A stretch of 64,000 nucleotides of DNA from Bacteroidales bacterium (lineage in GTDB: Bacteria > Bacteroidota > Bacteroidia > Bacteroidales > Tenuifilaceae), in contig JABFRB010000016.1 in the NCBI GenBank assembly GCA_013141385.1, forward strand, positions 186,001 to 250,000, in the 5' to 3' direction. The notes below the pieces were generated by a model that worked only from the letters and a program-made list of their open reading frames with translations, made no database searches and was not told where the DNA came from. Shown piece after piece: positions 24,568 to 31,169 of this stretch (the first letter of the stretch is position 1; the number at the start of each line of letters is the position of its first letter). The position numbers were made by a program, and so were the translations under genes.

Positions 24568-25985
24568 TGAAATATATTTTTTATAAAGAAATTCAGAACC
24601 AAATCAAAGATAGTAGGTTTTATATAATTATTACTATTTTCCTTGTCCTATCCATTTTAAGTGGGGTAATTGAGTCTTTTTACTTTAAAGAGAATAATGA
24701 AATTTACAAACAGTTAAATGAAGAATATCACAAAGAATTAAAAGATAATTCTTATTCATTGCAAAGCATCGCTTTTATGAATCACCTAGCGATAAAAAAA
24801 ACGTTTCCTTACACTTTTATTGTTGGTGCAAATGCGAATAATTTTCCTAATTATTCAATTGTTTTTTTACCAGAAATTTTTTTTAGAGGTGATTATTATC
24901 AATACATTCCTAAAAAATCACTGAATGAACATATCCCTATTTTCAAGTTTTTCAGATTGGATATTTGTTTTCTGAATGAAATATTACTGTCTTTTTTAAT
25001 TATATTATTAGTTCATGATAGCATTTGTAAGGAAAAGGAAGAAAAAACTATAAGTTTAATTTTAAGTAATAGTATTCCTAAATATAAATTATTACTTGGG
25101 AAAATTTCTGCAAGTTTTATCACAATATCAATTTCTTTTATTCTTGGACTTGTTTTACAACTTTTAATAATAGTTTCTATTAATAACATACCTATATCAA
25201 ATAATTTACTATTTGATTATTTACTTTTTATTCCCATATCCTTTTTATATATATTGTTATGGATACTAATTACTACTTTTGTTTCTATTTTTTCAAAACA
25301 ATCAAACATAGCATTGTCATATTTACTGATAGTATGGATTGCCTTCGTTTTTGTAATACCTTCAATAGGAAAAATAATTGTTTCATATAATAATAAATTA
25401 ACTAGTTCGAAAGAAATTAGTCTTGGTTTCGAGACTATTGAGAAAAACATGTTTGACGAAGCCAAATTACATAATGGCGGATGGAGAGGAGGCAATATTA
25501 AAGCAAATGAAATAGACAATCATATTTATGAACGAAACTTCTCTCCAATATATCTAAAATACATGGATAAAAGTAATGAATATCAAAATTTCATTATAAA
25601 AAAACAAATAGATCAATTAAAATACATCTACAATATTTCATCTGTTTCACCATCTTTTTTATATAGGCGATTATGTGAGTCAATTTATGGGGTTGGAATT
25701 AAAAATCATTATAGATTTCTTGAAGATTTGAAAAATTATAGGAATAGGTTGAAAATCGAAATAGCATCTATTGATGCCAAAGATTTAGACTCATTCCATT
25801 TCTTATTTCTCCCTAATTACATGTCAAAGAAAAACTTAGATCCAAAACTGATCTCAGAGTTTAACTTTAATAATTGTACTACCCAAGAAGATTTCGAGTA
25901 TATTTCTCTTTTTATTCTCCTTTTTGAGGTTATTATTATGTTTCTTATTATTTACACTTTTTTCATTAAATATGATCCGCGATAA
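24567..25985 (+). CDS. ABC-2 type permease (second of a pair)
   Basis: 472 residues with the same plan as the gene before it: N-terminal helix (FYIIITIFLVLSILSGVIES), a block of helices from about 130 to 265 including LLSFLIILLVHDSICKEKEE followed by KTISLILSNSIPKYKLLLGK, a soluble domain (275-440), and a C-terminal helix (FILLFEVIIMFLIIYTFFIK). It starts in the stop codon of the first permease. The strong Ile/Phe/Asn bias reflects the very AT-rich DNA. Substrate unknown. Confidence 0.85.
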   Translation: MKYIFYKEIQNQIKDSRFYIIITIFLVLSILSGVIESFYFKENNEIYKQLNEEYHKELKDNSYSLQSIAFMNHLAIKKTFPYTFIVGANANNFPNYSIVFLPEIFFRGDYYQYIPKKSLNEHIPIFKFFRLDICFLNEILLSFLIILLVHDSICKEKEEKTISLILSNSIPKYKLLLGKISASFITISISFILGLVLQLLIIVSINNIPISNNLLFDYLLFIPISFLYILLWILITTFVSIFSKQSNIALSYLLIVWIAFVFVIPSIGKIIVSYNNKLTSSKEISLGFETIEKNMFDEAKLHNGGWRGGNIKANEIDNHIYERNFSPIYLKYMDKSNEYQNFIIKKQIDQLKYIYNISSVSPSFLYRRLCESIYGVGIKNHYRFLEDLKNYRNRLKIEIASIDAKDLDSFHFLFLPNYMSKKNLDPKLISEFNFNNCTTQEDFEYISLFILLFEVIIMFLIIYTFFIKYDPR

Positions 25986-26014
25986 GAATAATCAAAAATT
26001 TAAAAACCTTAACT

Positions 26015-26455
26015 ATGAAAACAACAATTGTATTTCAAATTATTTTTCTTGCTTTACTTTTATCTTGTAAACCTACTAACACAAATGAAAAGCAGACAGG
26101 AGAAGATTGGTGGGGACCAATTATTAGTAAACATAAAATAGAGAAATACTCATTTAATAACTATAAAAATTATTTGGAAATATCTAAAGATGGTAATAGT
26201 ATTAGTGCTGATAAGGTTGAATTAAAAAATGCAACATTGATTATTAATGAAGGCAATTGTTACTTAATAGCAACCGCTTCAATAATATATAAGACAAGAA
26301 AAGATAGTTTATATTTTGTTATTAACGGTTTTATTGATAAATTTAATAAAAAGGATTCATCCATTAAATCAATAGAACACTGGGAATCAGACACCCTGAT
26401 TATTAGATCTAACAAGGAACAAAGTGAGATTTTGAATAAAATACTCCTCAAATAA
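26015..26455 (+). CDS. Small lipoprotein, unknown function
   Basis: 146 residues with a lipoprotein signal peptide; the lipobox LLLSC places the lipid-modified Cys at residue 18. The mature part (TNEKQTGEDWWGPIISKHKI...) appears beta-rich and has a late segment DSIKSIEHWESD-like with one further Cys near 88. It ends the plus-strand acpS-ABC operon, 29 bases after the second permease. In peptide export/immunity operons such a protein is often an immunity lipoprotein; that is inference from position. No family recognised. Confidence 0.7.
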   Translation: MKTTIVFQIIFLALLLSCKPTNTNEKQTGEDWWGPIISKHKIEKYSFNNYKNYLEISKDGNSISADKVELKNATLIINEGNCYLIATASIIYKTRKDSLYFVINGFIDKFNKKDSSIKSIEHWESDTLIIRSNKEQSEILNKILLK

Positions 26456-26520
26456 TAAAATTTCTAGGGTGAAGTCGCATGTGAAAGGGATACCAGCTTA
26501 GGTACTCTTAACTAAAAGGT

Positions 26521-26760
26521 TTACAAATGCTTTAAAATTCGAGTAGTAATTACATTATAGTCCATAAAAAAATCGATATCAATTTCTTCATCTTCAAACT
26601 CTATATTAAATTCATCTTCAATTAAACAGACAAATTCAAGGGCTTGGGCCGATTCACTTAAAATATAATGAAGAATTTCATTGTCATCAGAACATGAGTT
26701 ATCTCCTAATATATTTTTAGCCAATGAAACTATTTTTGCTTTGATTTCTAGATCATTCAT
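26521..26760 (-). CDS. Acyl carrier protein-like protein of the peptide-maturation locus
   Basis: 79 residues with the acyl carrier protein fold. LSESAQALEFVCLIEDEFNI aligns with the canonical DSL-x3-E region, so Ser37 is the predicted phosphopantetheine site; the motif is ESA instead of DSL. The acidic helix 2 (EDEFNIEFEDEEID) is conserved. Its ATG overlaps the stop of the subtilisin-fusion gene by four bases (ATGA), so it belongs to that unit. ACP-related proteins are known from the clostridial CcpM Cys-rich-peptide loci (from memory). Here it may carry an acyl group for the peptide, perhaps handled by the condensation-domain protein encoded upstream. Confidence 0.85.
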   Translation of the reverse strand: MNDLEIKAKIVSLAKNILGDNSCSDDNEILHYILSESAQALEFVCLIEDEFNIEFEDEEIDIDFFMDYNVITTRILKHL

Positions 26761-28670
26761 TTTGAAAATGCATTTTCAATTACATCGAGAATAAATTTGT
26801 CATTATTCTTATCCATAATATTAATAACAGGGAGGCCTAATGTATTTTGAAGTTCCTTCATTTTTTCATACATTTCATTTTCTTCAAGAAATTTATGCTC
26901 TCCAACCACTTTGTCTTTATTTATAGTTTTATAGTTTCTTTCCCAAGGAGTCATTACAAAAAAAAGAATCTTGGCTTTTGAATAAATCTTAATACATTGT
27001 ATCATGTTATTTATTAATTCAACCGTATCCTGAGGATTAATAGCACAAATAATAGCATCCGGTAATACACCAACTAAATAATGAAGTGATGATAAAAGGC
27101 CTTCTCCTGTATATTCCTCAAATGAATAACCTCTCGGTAAAAACTTTCCTTGAGTCCCGCTCACTATAATATGTGGTCTATTATATCTTTCAATTCCTTT
27201 CATAACGGTACTAATGTACCTACCCCATAAATCTTCATTTACAGTAACAGTCGTCTTATGTCCATATGGAAAAACAAACTCTGAGCCCAACAATATTCCT
27301 TGAGGTTCTGTCGATAAATGGGATAATTTATATCCATCTCTGGACATAACTTCCATAATTCGCAATTGTGTTGTTATTTTTCCTTGCTTATTACTTGTTC
27401 CAACAACCAATATTACGGGTACATTAACATTTGGAAGATGCCTGAATTGCATTATTTCATCAAATGATTTCTGAGTTGCCTTAGGCAGATATAAAGTTCC
27501 CGTATAATTCAATTTGAGTTTTAAAATTTGTTTTTTTATATAATTATATACATTAAAATCCCATGTAATAATGTTTTTATTTAGTTTTAAAGCACTTTCG
27601 ATTAGTTTATATCCAAAAAGAATGTTTGCATCAAATAATTGATCCAGAAAATATCCGACAACAAGCGTGTCAAACATAGCAAAATCTTCCTCTTCAATAC
27701 TCTTTTTTACTAAAAATTCATTGCTAATAGATTGATTAAAGAAATTAAAACGTCTTGGGTAATCATAGCATATTGAAATATTGCATGGACATAAACTCCT
27801 GAAATTAAGGATTGTGCTAAATTCTTTTTCACAAATGGGAAAAAGGGCGATATTTTTTGCAAAATCTAAACGATACTTTGAAGTAAATAATCTTTCTCCT
27901 AGATCATCAATGTTTGTATCCTTTTTATGAAAATAAAATCTTTCAGTGGTCGGTGCATATTGAAGGATAGTAACTTCTTTATTGGAACCTTCCTTCAGAG
28001 AATGATACAATTGTTCATTTGTTATATTACAATTGTTCGTATCCATAAGTCGTTTTGCAACCAAGGCACTAAAATGGGCTGTTGCAAAACTTGTCCCAGA
28101 TGTAATTCTGTAACCTTTATTTGTCCATGCTAAGCGTTGTGTAGTTCCTTTTGCAATAAATACGTCCCCATCTTCGTCGTATCCATATTCCCCTTTGTTT
28201 TGGATATATCCAGTAGTCACACCAAATACAAAAGGAAAACTAGCAGGGTATGTATCAAACCCTGGCATATTTTGATGAGCGGCACAGATAATGACCCCTT
28301 TATCAAAAGCTTTTTTACATATATCATGCAGCTTATGATAGGGAGTTTTACTTGCAATTCCCATACTGATATTTAGTATCTTTATCTCCTCATGAGAAAT
28401 GCACCATTCAATTGCAGCTATTAATAAATCTTCGGTAATATTTTGATTATAAGAAGAAAGTTTTACGGCCACAATTTCAATATCAGGAATTTGCTGATGA
28501 ATAATACCTGCAATTGCAGTACCATGTCCACTTTCATCGGCAAATTCATTAGCCAATATTTCAATCTTATTATTATCTTTCTTTAGAGTAATGCCTTCTA
28601 TTCGACAATTTTTAATTCTTGGGTGATCCCTATCTATTCCACTGTCTATTACTCCAATCTTGATTCTCAT
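26757..28670 (-). CDS. Subtilisin-like protease fused to a P-loop (DUF1611-like) domain
   Basis: 637 residues. Residues 1-210 form an S8 protease with a full triad: Asp9 (IGVIDSGID), His49 (ADESGHGTAIAG), Ser194 (SGTSFATAHF), with oxyanion Asn134. There is no signal peptide or propeptide, so it should act in the cytoplasm. The middle (about 260-400) is unassigned. Residues 415-637 carry a P-loop GTSNKQGKIT at 424-433 and resemble DUF1611-type NTPases and the 'peptide maturation system' family of clostridial Cys-rich-peptide loci. It is encoded 8 bases after the radical SAM gene and overlaps the ACP gene. It probably trims the precursor leader and couples this to nucleotide use; both are inference. 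Confidence 0.82.
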   Translation of the reverse strand: MRIKIGVIDSGIDRDHPRIKNCRIEGITLKKDNNKIEILANEFADESGHGTAIAGIIHQQIPDIEIVAVKLSSYNQNITEDLLIAAIEWCISHEEIKILNISMGIASKTPYHKLHDICKKAFDKGVIICAAHQNMPGFDTYPASFPFVFGVTTGYIQNKGEYGYDEDGDVFIAKGTTQRLAWTNKGYRITSGTSFATAHFSALVAKRLMDTNNCNITNEQLYHSLKEGSNKEVTILQYAPTTERFYFHKKDTNIDDLGERLFTSKYRLDFAKNIALFPICEKEFSTILNFRSLCPCNISICYDYPRRFNFFNQSISNEFLVKKSIEEEDFAMFDTLVVGYFLDQLFDANILFGYKLIESALKLNKNIITWDFNVYNYIKKQILKLKLNYTGTLYLPKATQKSFDEIMQFRHLPNVNVPVILVVGTSNKQGKITTQLRIMEVMSRDGYKLSHLSTEPQGILLGSEFVFPYGHKTTVTVNEDLWGRYISTVMKGIERYNRPHIIVSGTQGKFLPRGYSFEEYTGEGLLSSLHYLVGVLPDAIICAINPQDTVELINNMIQCIKIYSKAKILFFVMTPWERNYKTINKDKVVGEHKFLEENEMYEKMKELQNTLGLPVINIMDKNNDKFILDVIENAFSK

Positions 28671-28678
28671 TTAAATTA

Positions 28679-30082
28679 TTATTTTTTTAAAAACATAATA
28701 TCAGGATTTTCAGAATATTTTAAATATTGAGCTTTTATTCCTTCTTCAATTGAACCGTCCTTATAAATACATTTTGCAATTTTATTATGGTGCTGAGGAC
28801 AACTAATATCGCCACACACTGGTAAATATTTGCAAATATCGCACCCAGATACGGAAATACGATTATAATTTAATGAGAATCTATATTTCTCAATATCGAA
28901 TTCTTCTGAAATACTCTGTAACCTTGTATTTACATCATTAACATCCTCCCAACACTTATGTGTAAAACCATCAGCATCTATACAAAAATTATATGGTGAA
29001 ATTATTGACCAGCAATCTTCAAAACTTGGTTTTTCAACTTGAAATATTAACCTTCCATGGTTAACATTGTTTTTAGAAGCCCAATCGTTAAAAAAATCAA
29101 ACTTCATTTGGCGTAATTTTTGGTAATATATATTAAATTCCTTATTAGGAATCCTACATGAAGTATCAATTTCATTCGCTTGCGGGTAGGTTCTCAATAA
29201 TGAAGGGGAAACATTAATATTTTTATAACGCTGAGGCCAAATTCCATAGGATTTTAAATCTTCTAATAACTCGCCAAAACTATCCACAACTTCTTTGTCC
29301 GTATTTACACGGATAGTCACTCTCATTCCATCTGGGATTTTGGCAATATTTTCTAAAATCCTTTCATAATTTTTTTCATTCTTGTTTTTTAATGGCCTAT
29401 TTTTATTATGAACATGCTTTGGCCCATCTATTGTAATCTGAGCCCAATTAACATTGTTTTTCTGAAGCATTTCCCATGTTTCATCAGTTAGCAGAATACC
29501 ATTTGTAATTATATCCGCTTTGTATTCCATTCCGTTTTTTTTAGCAAAAGAGATAAGTTGGGGAGTAAGAGATTCTATTACATTCTTTCCAATTAATGGC
29601 TCTCCACCATACCATGTAATTCCAAATCCTCTCCAATTTTTAATTGGGGAATTCTTAATTACGCTCTCAAGAAAAATAATTAGTTTGTCCATGCTATCAT
29701 TGCTAAAAACACTACTGTTTTTCGTAAACTCATAACAATAAGGGCATTCCATATTACAAGCATTTGTGGTAGCCAGAGTTAATACAATGTTTGCATCTTC
29801 AGAATAAAATAATCTATTGGTTCTTTCAATATATTTTTCTTTATATAATTCAATTTCATCTAACTCCGATGAAACTAAATATCCCCTTTCTCGTAAATTA
29901 TCATATAAGGATTGATATTTATCAATTTCTGTAATATTAATAGTACCATCAATCAACTCTTTAATAAAATGACCTTCGTTTTCATTTAGAGCAATTAAAC
30001 CGCCCGTACAAGTATTAAATAATAAATATTCATTTAATTCTGGCACAGGAATCAAACAATTGTAATAACTACTTTTATACAT
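28679..30082 (-). CDS. Radical SAM/SPASM Cys-rich-peptide maturase (CcpM-like)
   Basis: 467 residues. The N-terminal 85 residues look like a peptide-recognition region. The radical SAM motif is ACNMECPYCYE with Cys109, Cys113 and Cys116. GITWYGGEPL and TNGILLT follow, typical of the sulfatase-maturase/peptide-maturase group. The C-terminal SPASM domain has FCIDADGFTHKCWE, then GCDICKYLPVCGDISC and a last Cys in IAKC, enough for two extra 4Fe-4S clusters. Such enzymes form thioether or C-C crosslinks in Cys-rich peptides. Five Cys-rich precursor genes lie immediately upstream on the same strand. By partner genes it matches the clostridial CcpM maturases. Confidence 0.9.
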   Translation of the reverse strand: MYKSSYYNCLIPVPELNEYLLFNTCTGGLIALNENEGHFIKELIDGTINITEIDKYQSLYDNLRERGYLVSSELDEIELYKEKYIERTNRLFYSEDANIVLTLATTNACNMECPYCYEFTKNSSVFSNDSMDKLIIFLESVIKNSPIKNWRGFGITWYGGEPLIGKNVIESLTPQLISFAKKNGMEYKADIITNGILLTDETWEMLQKNNVNWAQITIDGPKHVHNKNRPLKNKNEKNYERILENIAKIPDGMRVTIRVNTDKEVVDSFGELLEDLKSYGIWPQRYKNINVSPSLLRTYPQANEIDTSCRIPNKEFNIYYQKLRQMKFDFFNDWASKNNVNHGRLIFQVEKPSFEDCWSIISPYNFCIDADGFTHKCWEDVNDVNTRLQSISEEFDIEKYRFSLNYNRISVSGCDICKYLPVCGDISCPQHHNKIAKCIYKDGSIEEGIKAQYLKYSENPDIMFLKK

Positions 30083-30096
30083 ATTGAAATTTTTAA

Positions 30097-30129
30097 ATAA
30101 AGCTTAGTGTTTGTCACACTAAGCTTTAT
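30097..30129 (-). terminator. Perfect 14-bp hairpin between precursor genes and maturase gene
   Basis: ATAAAGCTTAGTGT (30097-30110) and ACACTAAGCTTTAT (30116-30129) are perfect arms with a 5-base loop, located between the stop of the last precursor gene and the radical SAM ATG. On the minus strand it is followed by TTAAAAATTTC. It could partly end transcription or protect the upstream RNA, giving many more precursors than enzyme. Confidence 0.7.
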
Positions 30130-30140
30130 CTGGTTATTAA

Positions 30141-30311
30141 TTAAAAGAGTAATTCATCTTCTCCACTCATGGAGCTATTAGGGTTTGTATTTGAACACCC
30201 TCTGACAGAGTCACAACAAACCTTATTACATCCAGATGAACAAGATTCATCTAGAAACATCATTAGCTCATAGTTGTTTTCTAATGAAACTGGTTTTACT
30301 AATTCTTTCAT
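30141..30311 (-). CDS. Cys-rich precursor peptide 1 (56 aa)
   Basis: ATG 30311 to TAA 30141-30143. It begins MKELVKPVSLENNYELMMF, has five Cys (24, 28, 32, 33, 39) in a central stretch including CNKVCCD, and ends in a Ser/Asn-rich then acidic tail (SGEDELLF). A strong ribosome site GGAGGAAAAATT directly precedes the ATG. It is nearest the maturase gene, separated by the hairpin at 30097-30129. The start and tail are shared by all five paralogues while the middle varies, as in RiPP precursor families. There is no GG leader motif, so the cleavage site is unknown. Confidence 0.85.
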   Translation of the reverse strand: MKELVKPVSLENNYELMMFLDESCSSGCNKVCCDSVRGCSNTNPNSSMSGEDELLF

Positions 30312-30334
30312 AATTTTTCCTCCAATTACAGTTT

Positions 30335-30496
30335 TTAAAATAAAATATCATCGCCTTCAACTGAAGTATTTGAGTAAGTACGACAATCACAAGCCCTATT
30401 GCATGTATCACGACCACTACATACAGTTTCACAATAAGAATAAACACTATCTGTGTTTTTCATTTCTTCATTGTTTGGTTTTACAAGTTCTTTCAT
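30335..30496 (-). CDS. Cys-rich precursor peptide 2 (53 aa)
   Basis: ATG 30496 to TAA 30335-30337. Start MKELVKPNNEEMKN; five Cys at 22, 26, 32, 36 and 38 in YCETVCSGRDTCNRACDC; tail SNTSVEGDDILF. The ATG is preceded by GGAGGAAAAAAT, a textbook Shine-Dalgarno site. It keeps the C-N-(K/R)-x-C unit seen in paralogues 1, 3 and 5. Confidence 0.85.
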   Translation of the reverse strand: MKELVKPNNEEMKNTDSVYSYCETVCSGRDTCNRACDCRTYSNTSVEGDDILF

Positions 30497-30519
30497 ATTT
30501 TTTCCTCCAAATTAATTTG

Positions 30520-30564
30520 TTAAAATATATTATCCTTTTCTTCTACTAATAGTTTTGATAATCC
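30520..30564 (-). pseudogene. Possible remnant of a sixth precursor
   Basis: After an in-frame stop, the minus-strand frame reads GLSKLLVEEKDNIF then TAA. The end (VEEKDNIF) resembles the shared precursor tail (VEGDDILF), and it sits where another gene would fit between copies 2 and 3. No start or Cys region remains. It could be chance. Confidence 0.3.
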
Positions 30565-30610
30565 CTATATCAATCAATAATTACCGTAATATATTATGAA
30601 TAATTAATGA

Positions 30611-30781
30611 TTAAAATATTATATCGCCCTCATCATCTAAGGAAGTATTTGAGGCACCACCAGTACAATACTTATTGCAATTTTGCCTCCAAACATTTCC
30701 ATCACAGCACGATGATTCACTTAAAAAATAAATTGATTCATTAGCTGCTTCTAGTTTATTCGATTTTACAAGTTCTTTCAT
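30611..30781 (-). CDS. Cys-rich precursor peptide 3 (56 aa)
   Basis: ATG 30781 to TAA 30611-30613. Start MKELVKSNKLEAANES; four Cys at 25, 26, 35 and 39 (SSCCDGNVWRQNCNKYCTGG); tail SNTSLDDEGDIIF. It contains the only Trp of the set in its core. Unlike copies 1, 2 and 4 it has no GGAGG site before the ATG (TTTTGAAT instead), which may lower its expression. Confidence 0.82.
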   Translation of the reverse strand: MKELVKSNKLEAANESIYFLSESSCCDGNVWRQNCNKYCTGGASNTSLDDEGDIIF

Positions 30782-30799
30782 ATTCAAAAGTTTTAAAAG

Positions 30800-30961
30800 T
30801 TAAAATAGAATATCATCTTCATTATCTAATGAATTGTTTGTGGCACCACCCCGGCAGCCCCTATTAGCAACGTGATCACAGCTTGAGCAATCAACCTCAC
30901 AATAAGGTTGAAGTATTTTGTGCTCAGATTCAAAATTGTTTGGTTTTACAAGTTCTTTCAT
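30800..30961 (-). CDS. Cys-rich precursor peptide 4 (53 aa)
   Basis: ATG 30961 to TAA 30800-30802. Start MKELVKPNNFESEHK; four Cys at 21, 25, 28 and 36 (YCEVDCSSCDHVANRGCRGG); tail TNNSLDNEDDILF. The C-N-K-x-C unit of its paralogues has become A-N-R-G-C, losing the first Cys. GGAGGAAAAATT precedes the ATG. Confidence 0.83.
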   Translation of the reverse strand: MKELVKPNNFESEHKILQPYCEVDCSSCDHVANRGCRGGATNNSLDNEDDILF

Positions 30962-30983
30962 AATTTTTCCTCCTAGTTTTTAG

Positions 30984-31145
30984 TTAAAAAATAATGTCAT
31001 CTTCTAAACTACCTGAACTATTTGTAGTTCCTCTATCACTACAAACTTTGTTACAATTATAACGGCAATTGCATGGACCTTCATCAAAAAGTTCCATAAT
31101 TTCGTATTCCTGTTCAAACGAAATTGGTTTTACTAATTCTTTCAT
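30984..31145 (-). CDS. Cys-rich precursor peptide 5 (53 aa)
   Basis: ATG 31145 to TAA 30984-30986. Start MKELVKPISFEQEYEIMELF, close to copy 1; four Cys at 25, 27, 31 and 35 (PCNCRYNCNKVCSDRG); tail TNSSGSLEDDIIF. It is promoter-proximal in the array, 24 bases after the S41 peptidase gene. No GGAGG site is present before it, so it may be translated by coupling to the gene before it. Confidence 0.83.
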   Translation of the reverse strand: MKELVKPISFEQEYEIMELFDEGPCNCRYNCNKVCSDRGTTNSSGSLEDDIIF

Positions 31146-31169
31146 AATAGTTAATTTAAATTGTTAATA

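Noticed and set aside
30274-30549. 91-codon plus-strand frame over the precursor array
   Set aside because: It is antisense to precursors 1 and 2, which have paralogues and ribosome sites; the plus-strand frame has neither.
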